The notes under the pieces were generated by a model. The model did not search any database and was not told where the DNA came from. It saw only the letters and a program-made list of their open reading frames with translations. From Catenovulum sediminis (GTDB taxonomy: Bacteria > Pseudomonadota > Gammaproteobacteria > Enterobacterales > Alteromonadaceae), in NCBI RefSeq assembly GCF_040270295.1, contig NZ_JBELOE010000239.1: a DNA stretch of 64,000 bases. One strand, written 5' to 3'. Of this stretch, positions 40,901-48,528 are shown piece by piece. A program made the translations under genes and the position numbers. Every line of letters starts with the position of its first letter. Positions within the stretch are counted from its first letter, which is position 1.

Positions 40901-43855
40901 TTGTGCAACCGTTGTTGCTGCGCCGAAAGTCCCGTCACCATAACCTAAGTACAACAAGGGTTGAGTTGCAGCAACGACAACATCGACATTTCCATCATTA
41001 TTTACATCACTGGCAGCAACTGTCGCGCCAGAAGTATCAGCGCTTAAATTAGTACCTGTTGTAGGGAAGCTACCGTCACCGTTATTTAAATAAATTTTTT
41101 GGGCTATACCTGAATCAGTGCCCACTACCACATCCATATAACCATCACGATTAAAATCGGCTATATCGACACTCCAGGAAACATCAACTTCATTACCAAT
41201 CGTACTAACCGCAAAAGTAGCATCACCGTTGTTTAAATAGATTTTATTCGTTTGATTATAAGTAGCCGTGACTATATCTGGATCGCCATCATTATCCATG
41301 TCTGCAACACGTACTTCTTGGATCTTTTCACTACTACTACCACCTATTTCAGTAGCCGTAGCTAAAAGTTGACCAATACCATCATTAAGGTAAATTTTTA
41401 CTGCTTGTTCGTCATTTGCAATAAGTAAATCTGGCCATCCATCTTGATTAAAATCTGCAACCCGAGCATCCCGAGAATTGTCTGTATTTGCAGAAATGAC
41501 CGATGAAGATTGCGAAAAGTGACCGGGATGTTTATTAAAAAGAATCTGGCTTGACAGTCCACCGTAGCTAAAAAGCAAATCCAAGCTGCCGTTTGCATCA
41601 AAGTCTGCAAAGTCAAGTACAGAAGTTTGTGTCGATTGCCAATCTAATACTTCAGCTATTGAGAAATTAGCCGAACCATCATTGTAAAAAACAAGGTTTT
41701 GCAATGCCTTGCCGCACACCAAATCCAAATCGCCATCATTATCTAAATCCAATAATTTGCTGGTATATGTTTGACCGGTACCGGCTCCATAGCTTGTTCC
41801 TTGCAAGGATAAGACACCAAAACCATCATTTAAGTAAATTTGAATTTCCCCATTTTGCAATGAGAAAATCAAATCGACATCATTGTCACCATCAAGGTCA
41901 CCATAATCAGCCGAATTTACATCTAACCCTGCCGTTGTAAATTCAACACCCGGTTCGATAAAATTACCCAAAGACGAATTAAAATAAATTTTGCTGGTAA
42001 CCGTATCATTAACGACAACCAAGTCTTTCAAACCGTCACCATCTAAATCCGCTAATAATGCAGTCTCAGTGTCATCTGTTTGATTACTGAATATTTGTGA
42101 AGCAGAAAATACGCCGTTTCCTTCATTAAGATACAACAGATCACTAGCTGAATTTTCGATAGCAACAATGTCATTTAAGCCATCTAAATTAACATCCGTG
42201 ACTAAAATTTCTACCGTGTTTCCAGCTTCACTTGCAAAACTGACAGGCGCGAGAAAACCGCCTGTTTGATCATTTAAATAATACGTATTTGCTGCAGCTT
42301 CATTAGCGCAAACCAAATCTTTAAAACCATCATGATTGATATCCGCCAGTGTCATGGAATTAGGGACATTTGTACCGAGCAATACACCACTTAGCATTTT
42401 CCCCAAGCCATCATTCAAATGAAGATAAATACCCTCTCCTGATTTAGCGACAATAATATCCGGAGAAAAATCTGAATTGACATCGCCGATAACGATCGTG
42501 TTTAAATTCTCCGTACCTGTAATATCAACACCCGTTTTTGGCCAACCACCAGCAACAGAATTACGATAGAGTCGGTTAGGATTACCAGATGTATTGGCGG
42601 TAACAACGTCTTTATCACCATCGTTATCAATATCAAGTAATGCAACGTCCATCGTTGCGTACGCGTCAGAACCAATATCACTATCTAATAAAAAGTTACC
42701 TGCGCCATCGCCCATAAAATATTGCAATGAATGCTGATAATTCGCAACGGCAAGATCTAGAATGCCATTATTGTTAATATCTGCGAGCGCTAGAGCACGT
42801 GTTGATAATGAATCTGCAGAAACACTCCCCAACAGCGAAAAATTACCGGTACCGTCATTCAGATAAATATTATTTGTGCCTTGCCGCGCATTGATTAAAT
42901 CAAGATCACCATCGTTGTCGATATCGCCTGCTACGTATGCGTAAGTATCATTGGTTTCTGCGCTCAGTGTATATGAGGTCGGAAAATTACCTGAACCGTC
43001 ATTAAAATAAATTTTGTCTGCGCCATTTAATGACAAATTAGCAACAACAACATCCAGATCGCCATCATTGTCTAAGTCTGCCAATAACAAACCAAACGAG
43101 TTCTGCATATCACTTGAAATGTTTGTACCTGCCGAAAATTGCCCTGTTCCATCATTAAAAAATATTCGGTTTGGCTCACCGTAATTACCCTGCAACCCAT
43201 TGTTTGCAGTCAATATATCTATATCACCGTCATTATCTATATCAGCAGTAACAATTTGTGTCGTTGCATAGTTGCCATAGACAAAAGGAGGGGAGTGAGG
43301 GCCTAATGTTGTACCAAAAGAATCAAAATTTCCGTTGCCATCGTTTAAATGTATTTTGTTCGGTTCTTCATAGTTGCCAACCGCCAAATCTAAATAACCA
43401 TCACCATCAAAATCAGCTAATACGATGGATTGACTATTCACACTCTCCTCTGCCACACTTATCGCGGTTGAACTAAAACCGCCGTCACCATCATTTAAAT
43501 ACAGCTGATTAGCTTGCCCCCTATTGGCATAAATTAAATCAATATCCCCATCATTATCTATATCACCGTAAGCCACACCGGGCGTCCAATCGTTTTCTGA
43601 GCCGATTGATTCACCATCCGCTAAAATAGCCGTCAAATTTAAAAAAGAAGGATCTACTACAGGTAAGGTCAGCTGCGATGACGCACTAGACCATTCTAAA
43701 CTGGTTTTATCTGGATCTAACAAATCTAAATTTGTAAAGTCTTCGGTTACCGGCAATCCTGCTGACGCAGCCTGAACACATATTGTCTGAAGATAAATAT
43801 AAATCCCGACTATTGCTCTAAGTAAAAAGTACATAGGTAAATTATTTATCTTCAT
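31970..43855 (-). CDS. Giant FG-GAP/cadherin surface protein with GlyGly-CTERM-like tail (3961 aa)
   Basis: A signal peptide (about 1-30) is followed by 21 FG-GAP/VCBS calcium motifs of the type DxDNDGDxD (about 89-1126), which predict one or more integrin-like beta-propellers. Next are two divergent and seven near-identical He_PIG/cadherin-like repeats (about 1212-2031) and a Big_5-like domain (about 2032-2145). About 11 VCBS/cadherin-like modules beginning with an ED-rich NEDxxV motif follow (about 2152-3199). Five more FG-GAP motifs (about 3302-3682) and DUF11-like Ig domains (to about 3905) complete the exported part. The tail has Ser-Gly-Gly-Ser at 3928-3931, a Leu/Ile-rich membrane helix and a basic end (RKYQIRKRK). 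That layout matches GlyGly-CTERM sorting signals processed by rhombosortase. The protein is likely a very long adhesin or scaffold on the cell surface. No rhombosortase gene is in the window. Confidence 0.85.
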   Translation of the reverse strand: MKINNLPMYFLLRAIVGIYIYLQTICVQAASAGLPVTEDFTNLDLLDPDKTSLEWSSASSQLTLPVVDPSFLNLTAILADGESIGSENDWTPGVAYGDIDNDGDIDLIYANRGQANQLYLNDGDGGFSSTAISVAEESVNSQSIVLADFDGDGYLDLAVGNYEEPNKIHLNDGNGNFDSFGTTLGPHSPPFVYGNYATTQIVTADIDNDGDIDILTANNGLQGNYGEPNRIFFNDGTGQFSAGTNISSDMQNSFGLLLADLDNDGDLDVVVANLSLNGADKIYFNDGSGNFPTSYTLSAETNDTYAYVAGDIDNDGDLDLINARQGTNNIYLNDGTGNFSLLGSVSADSLSTRALALADINNNGILDLAVANYQHSLQYFMGDGAGNFLLDSDIGSDAYATMDVALLDIDNDGDKDVVTANTSGNPNRLYRNSVAGGWPKTGVDITGTENLNTIVIGDVNSDFSPDIIVAKSGEGIYLHLNDGLGKMLSGVLLGTNVPNSMTLADINHDGFKDLVCANEAAANTYYLNDQTGGFLAPVSFASEAGNTVEILVTDVNLDGLNDIVAIENSASDLLYLNEGNGVFSASQIFSNQTDDTETALLADLDGDGLKDLVVVNDTVTSKIYFNSSLGNFIEPGVEFTTAGLDVNSADYGDLDGDNDVDLIFSLQNGEIQIYLNDGFGVLSLQGTSYGAGTGQTYTSKLLDLDNDGDLDLVCGKALQNLVFYNDGSANFSIAEVLDWQSTQTSVLDFADFDANGSLDLLFSYGGLSSQILFNKHPGHFSQSSSVISANTDNSRDARVADFNQDGWPDLLIANDEQAVKIYLNDGIGQLLATATEIGGSSSEKIQEVRVADMDNDGDPDIVTATYNQTNKIYLNNGDATFAVSTIGNEVDVSWSVDIADFNRDGYMDVVVGTDSGIAQKIYLNNGDGSFPTTGTNLSADTSGATVAASDVNNDGNVDVVVAATQPLLYLGYGDGTFGAATTVAQNNSAATIVSLADLNQDSYPDMVVAYGFSGSLINKLYLNNGSGGFAATGTDFGAFAESTRDIDFVDVDQDGDLDVIFANENAPNRIHFNDGSGSFDSGVALDTNSYATWAIEVADIDFNGVSELIEANLLEESRLRRIEKFLPTQNQATSIKLNSAITDIPRAELTALSTLSAHSEITYLLSNNGGLNWYPIQQAEGFSFPNGSGSDLRWRLEIDSRSTAFSPSVSQLLVDFSNSLPVVTSSPELIAHEGASYSYTLTASDVDTNDTLTFSAVTLPTWLSFDAAAGVLSGTPSFSSYWEDNTVELSVADGTDVVSHRFYVDVNVKPEITSIYFDFAFEDLTYSYTMSATDSNNDTLTYSAITIPSWLTFDAVSRTLSGTPSNDEVGTHNINLRVSDGTLYTEQAFTLTISNVNDAPVITSTEITSGLEDVLYSYTLTASDVDVGDTLVYSATTLPSWLTFNTGTQVLSGTPTNDDIGNHSVVLSVTDGNETVNQSFTIVVDNVNDAPVITSTEIISGLEDVLYSYSFTASDVDVGDTLSYSTTTLPSWLTFNTGTQVLSGTPTNDDIGSHSVVLSVTDGTETVSQSFAIVVDNVNDAPVITSTEITSGLEDVLYSYSFTANDVDAGDTLSYAATTLPSWLTFDTGTQVLSGTPTNDDIGSHSVVLAVTDGTETVSQSFTIVVDNVNDAPVITSTEITSGLEDVLYSYSFTANDVDAGDTLSYAATTLPSWLTFDTGTQVLSGTPTNDDIGSHSVVLAVTDGNETVSQSFTIVVDNVNDAPVITSTEITSGLEDVLYSYSFTANDIDAGDTLSYSATTLPSWLTFNTGTQILSGTPTNDDIGSHSVVLAVTDGNETVGQSFTIVVDNVNDAPVITSTEITSGLEDVLYSYSFTASDVDAGDTLSYSATSLPSWLTFDTGTQILSGTPTNDDIGSHSVVLAVTDGNETVNQSFTIVVDNVNDAPVITSTEITSGLEDVLYSYTFTASDIDAGDTLSYSATTIPTWLTFDTGTQILSGTPTNDNIGSHSVVLAVTDGNETISQQFEITVLDLNAPQVVELLPANNEAFMPTSGLVFDVMFNEPVQVASSAEIAIGIVDIETAEVVENLAPDAINITESQLTFALQSTLLPNTQYQIVFPEDLLTDLSNNPFDSASLEWKFTTVNNLTMAHDDNAETIEDNAVQINVLANDTDSDGLIVASSTTVIEQPQHGSVSVNTANGVLTYIPVLNFNGTDSFVYQVSDTQGEGSNPVIVTINVLPANDSPILTADQISINEDAETLIDVLANDYDIDEGDEINAETLDIVNPAQQGTVSIQSGEIHYIPLENYVGTDVFSYHVADQQGDYGNPVSVIINVQGLNDAPIAIDDEATTLEDQSVVLQLIANDNDIEDSELSPFNISIFAKPAFGSVSQTPDGLWSYTPNANFNGRDHFQYVLTDSEEASSSSATVNIEVQAVADAPVTLPDQVLLLEDAIQTINVLGNDSDLENDIDVNSIEIIENSEFGQLETTDSGMVIYRPRQNYFGSDSFTYQVSDSTGLTSNISLVSISVTSVNDIPVANADSYQTNEDTVIELDILSNDQDIDGTLDEGSIVLASGPSKGTLEIQSNGIVIYRPTENENGADSFSYQVADNQGALSDETVVLIKIVAVNDLPKIESQPVESVFEDELYQYEIELSDIENSELQLSANVPDWLTLEKISEVAYVLQGTPTEALAGIHAVELIVTDDDNGVVSQSYSIEVISVNDAPVINQGESLLLSTIEDQSISRKLSATDTDSQTFSWRIVNAPSFGIATVTQGLVNYQPLANSEASDSFVVELSDGELTDVITVEVDVFAQNDAPQIITESGTSPAVTTIEINEDQSVKYPLRAFDPDNTELVWSIDGLNSAALVSIENGILDYQPVANFFGQDRILLTLSDGLLTDSLLININVISVNDAPVIELEEPIRLTGVEDQKTSMELSATDNDLDTLSWTVSTPPDFGDVSLINGELSYTPHQNYVGNDFFTLQVSDGALSDSVQISVNIEAINDAPVAENDFYEVTEGALLSVDESKSILVNDFDVDDTTANLTIELVTQPNRASVFSMLADGRFEYQHDGSEFISDSFSYRLSDGQVESNVSQVDIQINPINDAPVFISALELDAIEQGSVFEYFVGVSDPDSVDLQLEYQGPDWLSLDGFNINGLVPSDISGNISFTVNVRDNEGATAQQQSTFEVLQRETAEVHLAANWSNAPAFVAQEVTLNLRLQSFSDTSVSGTLLLEFSEGTQIILAQNCSENALNLSCELIIPSNETVELNVVITAEQVQDTLVSAELIDINDNRLANVNSDISFIRQAVTQGNASFDISNATALTTADLHERQGIEIIAGTEQGDTVKILRLDGEAGQGELLASINNTGQTETIIANDFNLDGRTDVLFINSQGQVSDVYYATREGLFESSTQTIALNFGKKAFIQDFNQDGYPDLVMSGQGYNLSVYINVDGYFSEAPDVYTANHPITSIANLIADNKIAVATGQSLQILFYQIQQTISARPTLDGSLAAKISKASFVPASEPLEIVGITDIAVADLDGDNSQEIVVTARSTTTSTVNNDGKAKRSVSVVSTTANKLETVGRFGSASSNKVQIADFDGDNKPDLMIGNDTGVVQIYKNKGQLNQFELQESVIVSNSSVIAPVDLNGDGLADIVSYDKTQGKMALFTSNSNGNLGQQADLVLKAQTQLMVLEENTNHQVLYKLLIENSAQVDSLENKVTINVPDDIDVKSMPVYCVNETTKVIVCSIGTVLSGSEITIPLVLSGNLLNSKINASHKASLADTNTGNNFVESEFSKYGGNLSVSAVAEIVNNNEKVFSYSATVKNNSALSTTNNQITVSFPEGLGYLDIPQNCIRQVSTSLVVFVCDLGTLANGVKATTRFRLQKYAGVAMQSDLISVAAKADIMDVDTNDNQAQTSIDSLFTASGRSESSGGSIHYLLLILILLISLQYQFRKYQIRKRKTVI
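37763..39673 (-). repeat. Seven tandem 273-bp (91-residue) cadherin-like repeats
   Basis: Seven exact-length units lie head to tail in frame: 39673-39401, 39400-39128, 39127-38855, 38854-38582, 38581-38309, 38308-38036 and 38035-37763. Each begins NVNDAPVITSTE and contains LPSWLTF (IPTWLTF in the last) and LSGTPTND. Units three and four differ at about 7 of 273 bases and by one amino acid, so some copies are recent or homogenised. Two older, divergent copies lie just upstream (about 40220-39674). Confidence 0.95.
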
Positions 43856-45362
43856 TAATCATCTTCTTAGAGAATAGTTTAACGTTTAGAAAATCTGATT
43901 TTCCAGGGTAATCAGACTCCAGTACTCGAAAGTTAAAACTCACTTCCATGGTTGGATAAAGTTGTTGAATATAATCCGCAATATTTTTAGCTCGACTAGA
44001 CGCGAGTTCTATCGCACCAATATAAGAACCACGATTTTTTATTACTGATTCTAAAATGATGGTGTCAAAGTTTTTTTGGCGAACAAATTCAGAAATAGCA
44101 GACTTATTTATTGATGATAACCAGTCTGAATAAGACTTAAACCTAACCTGATGCATATTGTTGGAAAGAAATTTAGCTTCTAAACTATCAACCTGAACTA
44201 AAAGCGCGTGGTTTTCTGGATTAACATTAGATTTGCCCCATTGCACAAATATTTTATCGTTTTTGACACCATTAGAATTAAGATATTGATTAACTTCATT
44301 TGCCCGCCATAAGCCGGCTCTTTTTTGAAGGTGTTCAGAATCTACTTTTGACTGCAATATTTGAATACGAATGATGGAGTGAGGATGTTTTTTGCTGGCT
44401 TGCGCGATTTGCAACAACAGTGATTTTTTATCCTGATTGAGCTTATATGCATCTTTAATAAATTTGAATTTTATCGATTTAGAATAAGCGCGACCGGCTG
44501 ACCTAGAGCCCTTAGCCAAATTAGAGCCCTCAGCTAAATTAGAGCCCTCAGGTACCTTAGAACTTTTAGCATTGTTTGGCACAGCTGCTGCGGTTACTTG
44601 TTTACTATCTTCCAATCTAGGGGGGGATTGCGGTGTCGAATTTACTGGCATCAATACAATTTCAGATCTTCTGGGTTGAATTCTAGTGTTTGTACCCGTT
44701 AAAAAATGATATTTAAACCCCAGAGATAAATTAGAAACTGTGTGTCGATTCAATTGATATTGGTTGGCTTGTATAAAAAAAGCGAGGTTCGATTTTATCT
44801 GATGTGACAGTGCGATACCGTAAAATACACTGTTGCCCTCTTCTTCTACGGTCAAAACTTGTTGATTAGAGTTTCTTATATTAAAAGAATTTTGCCAAAA
44901 TAAACCACCAACATTCAATGAAACATCTACCGTTTTAAATACCGGGTAACTGGCTACCATTGATAAATGATATCCACGGCCAGTATCGACATATACCGGT
45001 TTTACTTGCTGATGAAAAGCATTTAAGTCAGTTGTTAATCCTGAGAATTTCAAATCCCGACGGCCAAGATCCTGATACCCGATTTCCATAGCCATGCGAG
45101 GATGAAATATATAACCTAAAGATATGTCGTAACTGTTTCCTGTTTTACCAACATCCAAGGAAGCAAGGGTTACATCTTGGTAAGCATTGGCAAACGCACT
45201 GTTGTCAATATGAGTCTGAGATTTTCCGATACCTGCTTTTATATAAGCCAAATATTTATTATCTCCAGCTGACACCGTACACGACAATACAAGCAGTTTT
45301 AATAGTACAGGAAACATAATTTTTTTAAGCTTCCAACGACAATACCTATGTTTCCAAGTCAC
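43842..45362 (-). CDS. OmpA-like outer-membrane protein
   Basis: The frame opens at GTG 45362 (506 residues). An internal ATG at 45317 would give a tighter signal peptide (FPVLLKLLVLSCTVSA), and neither has a strong RBS. The mature N-terminal half (about 35-230) reads as an OmpA-type eight-stranded barrel: alternating AYIKAGIGKS, DISLGYIFHPRMAMEIGYQDLG and LSLGFKYHF. A linker with three short GSNLA/GSRSA repeats follows (about 265-300). The C-terminal half (about 305-500) has two OmpA/MotB-like peptidoglycan-binding-type motifs (KRAGLWRANEVNQYLNSNGV; ASSRAKNIADYIQQLYP). The protein could anchor the giant operon's products to the envelope or act as a porin-like exit. It is the first gene of the operon and overlaps the 3961-residue gene by 14 bp. 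Confidence 0.75.
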   Translation of the reverse strand: MTWKHRYCRWKLKKIMFPVLLKLLVLSCTVSAGDNKYLAYIKAGIGKSQTHIDNSAFANAYQDVTLASLDVGKTGNSYDISLGYIFHPRMAMEIGYQDLGRRDLKFSGLTTDLNAFHQQVKPVYVDTGRGYHLSMVASYPVFKTVDVSLNVGGLFWQNSFNIRNSNQQVLTVEEEGNSVFYGIALSHQIKSNLAFFIQANQYQLNRHTVSNLSLGFKYHFLTGTNTRIQPRRSEIVLMPVNSTPQSPPRLEDSKQVTAAAVPNNAKSSKVPEGSNLAEGSNLAKGSRSAGRAYSKSIKFKFIKDAYKLNQDKKSLLLQIAQASKKHPHSIIRIQILQSKVDSEHLQKRAGLWRANEVNQYLNSNGVKNDKIFVQWGKSNVNPENHALLVQVDSLEAKFLSNNMHQVRFKSYSDWLSSINKSAISEFVRQKNFDTIILESVIKNRGSYIGAIELASSRAKNIADYIQQLYPTMEVSFNFRVLESDYPGKSDFLNVKLFSKKMINEDK

Positions 45363-45465
45363 TATTTATTATTATCCAAAATTACATGTATCCTGTCATC
45401 GGCAGGAATCTGAAAAACTATAGCGTTTTTTCAAAAAAATAAAACGAATACAATAATAAGCATAG

Positions 45466-45516
45466 ACAAAAAAGCCACCGTATTTTCAATTAAATAAAAA
45501 GAAATACGATGGCTTT
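45466..45516 (-). terminator. Rho-independent terminator after gnd
   Basis: Arms 45471-45485 and 45502-45516 pair over 15 positions with one mismatch. On the minus strand the stem is followed by TTTTTT and TGTC. It lies 41 bp past the gnd stop codon and about 100 bp before the OmpA-like gene, so it ends the uxaE-gnd transcript and insulates the giant operon. Confidence 0.8.
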
Positions 45517-45556
45517 GCTATTTTTTAGTTAAACTTTAATACTTATTTCAGCCTGA

Positions 45557-47026
45557 TTATACGTTGTAGGTACTTGAAGATGTGTCGCCACCTCTTCCTG
45601 TCCAGTTAGTATGGAAAAACTCACCACGCGGTTTGTCTGTACGCTCATATGTGTGGGCACCAAAATAGTCACGCTGCGCTTGTAATAAATTGGCAGGCAA
45701 TCGTGCAGTGCGGTAGCCGTCAAAATAAGTTAATGCAGCACTTAAACAAGGTACCGGAATACCGTTGGCAATTGCAGTACCAACGACTTTACGCCAGCCC
45801 GGTTGAGCGGATACAACCGTATCTTTAAAATAAGGGTCTAACAATAAGTTAGATAATTCTGGATTATTACCATATGCTTCTTTGATTTTGCCTAAGAAAG
45901 CAGAACGAATAATACAACCACCACGCCACATTAACGCGATACCACCATAATTTAAATCCCAGCCATATTCTTTGGCAGCTTCGCGCATCAATACATAACC
46001 TTGTGCGTAAGAAACCATTTTAGCGGCTAATAATGCTTGACGAAGGTCTTCGATAAAGGCTTTTTTATCGCCCGCAAATTCTATTGCTGGGCCTTCTATA
46101 ACTTTAGAAGCTTCAACACGCTCTTCTTTTTGTGCAGAAATACAACGTGCAAATACAGATTCAGCAATTAAGGTTAAAGGAACGCCCAAATCTAACGCGA
46201 CAACACCTGTCCATTTACCGGTACCTTTTTGTCCAGCTGTATCTAAAATTTGTTCTACTAAAGGCTCACCGTTTTCATCTTTATAGGCAAAAATGTCTCG
46301 GGTGATTTCAATTAAATAACTGTCTAGTTCCGTTTCATTCCATTGTGCAAATACTTGATGAATTTCATCTGCAGATAAACCCAATACCGTTTTCATTAAC
46401 TGATATGCTTCACAAATCAATTGCATATCACCATATTCGATGCCGTTGTGAACCATTTTCACAAAGTGACCCGCACCTGCATCACCAACCCAATCACAAC
46501 AAGGAACGGTTAAATCACCATTCTCGTCTGCTACTTTAGCTGAAATGCCTTGAAATATATCTTTTACAAATGGCCATGCTTCTTTGGCTCCGCCTGGCAT
46601 AATTGAAGGACCTTTTAATGCGCCCTCTTCACCACCTGATACACCGGTGCCAATGTAATGTAAGCCTTTGCTGGCTAAATATTCAGTACGGCGATTTGAA
46701 TCTGGAAAATGCGTATTACCACCATCAATAATAATGTCACCTTTTTCTAGGTGGGGAATCAACTGTTCGATAAAATCATCAACAGGCTGTCCCGCTTTTA
46801 CCATCAACATGATTTTGCGTGGTTTTTCTAAAGAAGCAACAAGCGACTCTATACTATCAGCACCTCGAATGGATTTTCCTTCAGCTCGGCCATTTAAAAA
46901 TTTTTCTACTTTATCGTATGTACGGTTATACGCTGTAACGGTAAACCCCTTGCTTGCCATATTAAGCACCAGGTTTTCACCCATTACAGCCAAACCGACT
47001 AGGCCGATATCTGATTTTGCTTTCAT
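45557..47026 (-). CDS. gnd: 6-phosphogluconate dehydrogenase, decarboxylating
   Basis: The start is placed at ATG 47026 (489 residues) because of a clear RBS (GGGAGA), the usual N-terminus (DIGLVGLAVMGENL, NADP-binding Rossmann loop) and the otherwise unexplained 23 extra codons upstream. The catalytic signature GTGVSGGEEGALKGPSIMPGG-like stretch is at about 125-145, Lys in HFVKMVHNGIEYGDMQ follows, and the C-terminus is the family's YFGAHTYER...W(T)GRGG tail. The enzyme oxidises 6-phosphogluconate to ribulose-5-phosphate and CO2 in the cytoplasm. Here it sits 61 bp behind uxaE and near a gluconokinase gene, so it appears to be recruited into uronate/aldonate catabolism rather than placed with zwf. 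Confidence 0.95.
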   Translation of the reverse strand: MKAKSDIGLVGLAVMGENLVLNMASKGFTVTAYNRTYDKVEKFLNGRAEGKSIRGADSIESLVASLEKPRKIMLMVKAGQPVDDFIEQLIPHLEKGDIIIDGGNTHFPDSNRRTEYLASKGLHYIGTGVSGGEEGALKGPSIMPGGAKEAWPFVKDIFQGISAKVADENGDLTVPCCDWVGDAGAGHFVKMVHNGIEYGDMQLICEAYQLMKTVLGLSADEIHQVFAQWNETELDSYLIEITRDIFAYKDENGEPLVEQILDTAGQKGTGKWTGVVALDLGVPLTLIAESVFARCISAQKEERVEASKVIEGPAIEFAGDKKAFIEDLRQALLAAKMVSYAQGYVLMREAAKEYGWDLNYGGIALMWRGGCIIRSAFLGKIKEAYGNNPELSNLLLDPYFKDTVVSAQPGWRKVVGTAIANGIPVPCLSAALTYFDGYRTARLPANLLQAQRDYFGAHTYERTDKPRGEFFHTNWTGRGGDTSSSTYNV

Positions 47027-47087
47027 TATGTTCTCCCATGTATTGATATATTCCTTGGGCGTGCGGGCCCAAGGTCTTACCAGCGTC

Positions 47088-48335
47088 TTATGCAAATATT
47101 CTGCTTATATGACGCTCAAAAATATTTTCAGTTACATTCTTGCCAACAATATCTTTATTGTCTTTCAAAGCTTGTAAATAACGATCACCCATTTGTGCAG
47201 CGACTTTATAACCAACATGTAATAACTGACGCAAATGCGGGTTATAATCAGGGTGGTTCAAATCATGACGTAATGCGTTTGCATACTGCTGGCCTGTCCA
47301 AGCATTTACCGTATCTGCTGTTGGAAGTTTAGCTGGATCAATGTCAATAACGGTTGCATAAGGCGCGCATAAAGCTTCATAGTTATCTAAAGAATTAGAA
47401 TACACTTCTTTTGCGATAACCAATCCTTCACCTTCTGATTCAGCCAAGCCAATAAGCTCTTCTAACCAAGTGGTACCAGCTGTTTTTAAGTGTATGCCTG
47501 CATTATGTTTTTTCAAATTTTTGCCGATAGATTCATAAATAGAAAACTTATCAGAACCCGAATGAACACTTAATTTCAAAGTTTCAGGTAAACCAAACTC
47601 ACTAATTGCATACGCTATGACAGCCAAGTCTTGATCAAACTCTTTGTCAAATTGTACAACATCTCCCACATAATCAACACCTTTGTTAAAGCGACCGGTA
47701 AATTTAGGTGCAATGGTTTGAGCTGGGATACCTTCTTGTGCAATTGCACTTAATATAAAAAACAATTCCAATGGCGTCTGAGGGTTTTCACATTCATCCA
47801 TTGAAACCTCAGTTACAAACTCTCCATTCTTGTTTGCTGTGATTTTATCGTAAATTTGTTTTGCCAGTTTAACGGCCCCTAGAAACTCTTTAGCAATTGA
47901 GCGTACCTGCTCTTCACTGACATCAAACACCTCGTCAATGCCCGGGATCTGTAGCTGGCCGATGTATTTAGCCTGTGCTTTGACAAAAGATTCAATATCT
48001 TCATCGGGTGCTGCTAAACCTATTTGTTCAGCGACATCCAAAGTAAAAAAGTTACTACATGCAATAAACGCGTCTACATTGCCCAGTTGAATATGGTCAG
48101 CATCAACAAAATAAGGTAACTGCCAATTTTTCGCTTTTACCGCAGCATCTGCTTCATCACGCAAGCTTTGCGGTTGAGTACCAATTATTTGATGCTCTCT
48201 GTTTGATTTATTCCACACGGGGAAGATTTCAACACCAAGCTTTTCTTTTGCCTCAATCATCGCCTGTAACTGAGCCTCTGCCTGATGACCAAATCTGTCA
48301 CCCACGCCAATTGTATACTTTTCAATTTTTAACAT
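47088..48335 (-). CDS. uxaE: D-tagaturonate epimerase
   Basis: This 415-residue protein matches the UxaE family known from Thermotoga. Landmarks are VGDRFGHQ near the N-terminus, VSMDECENPQTPLELFF, TGRFNKGVDYVGDVVQF, LSVHSGSDKFSIY, HLKTAGTTWLEE and the terminal ENIFERHISRIF. The family interconverts D-tagaturonate and D-fructuronate, which joins the galacturonate branch (after UxaC) to the glucuronate branch without tagaturonate reductase or altronate dehydratase. The Thermotoga proteins are somewhat longer, as I recall. The RBS GAGGTG precedes ATG 48335, and the operator palindrome lies 36 bp upstream. It is the first gene of a two-gene operon with gnd. Confidence 0.88.
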   Translation of the reverse strand: MLKIEKYTIGVGDRFGHQAEAQLQAMIEAKEKLGVEIFPVWNKSNREHQIIGTQPQSLRDEADAAVKAKNWQLPYFVDADHIQLGNVDAFIACSNFFTLDVAEQIGLAAPDEDIESFVKAQAKYIGQLQIPGIDEVFDVSEEQVRSIAKEFLGAVKLAKQIYDKITANKNGEFVTEVSMDECENPQTPLELFFILSAIAQEGIPAQTIAPKFTGRFNKGVDYVGDVVQFDKEFDQDLAVIAYAISEFGLPETLKLSVHSGSDKFSIYESIGKNLKKHNAGIHLKTAGTTWLEELIGLAESEGEGLVIAKEVYSNSLDNYEALCAPYATVIDIDPAKLPTADTVNAWTGQQYANALRHDLNHPDYNPHLRQLLHVGYKVAAQMGDRYLQALKDNKDIVGKNVTENIFERHISRIFA

Positions 48336-48370
48336 ATTATCACCTCATTAGAATTATTGAATCTCCGCCA

Positions 48371-48394
48371 CACACTGCCACCGGTGGCAGTGTG
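48371..48394 (-). promoter_or_regulatory. Operator upstream of uxaE-gnd (perfect 24-bp palindrome)
   Basis: CACACTGCCACC followed by its exact reverse complement GGTGGCAGTGTG contains the core TGCCACCGGTGGCA at 48376-48389 and is the most extended copy in the window. A possible -10 TACTAT (48415-48410) would put the operator just after the transcription start; no convincing -35 accompanies it. The rest of the 193-bp gap contains only a loose inverted repeat (CATGTACC 48425-48432, GGTACATG 48468-48475). Confidence 0.75.
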
Positions 48395-48528
48395 AGTGCA
48401 AAAATATTCATAGTAGATTAATGTCATGTACCCAAACTTAACTAACGATAACCCCCAAAAGTAAATAGGTACATGCTTGTCGATTTTACCCATAATTTAA
48501 ATATCTAATTTTTAACCTGCTGATAAAA

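Larger units (their letters stand above)
9960..45362 (-). other. Eight-gene giant surface-protein operon
   Basis: Eight minus-strand genes from 45362 down to 9960 overlap or are separated by at most 13 bp (junctions 43842/43855, 31970/31973, 30966/30969, 26944/26944, 15662/15665, 11494/11508, 10895/10895), so they are almost certainly one transcript. Seven products carry export signals and the eighth has an N-terminal membrane anchor. Shared themes are LamG, PA14, FG-GAP, cadherin-like and cohesin-like modules, with an OmpA-like protein first and a PPIase last. No secretion-machinery gene is included. A terminator-like hairpin separates the operon from the upstream gnd gene. Confidence 0.8.

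Noticed and set aside
46668..47177. Plus-strand frame of 169 codons over the start of gnd
   Set aside because: It is antisense to gnd and the uxaE-gnd gap, with no protein-like composition or RBS.
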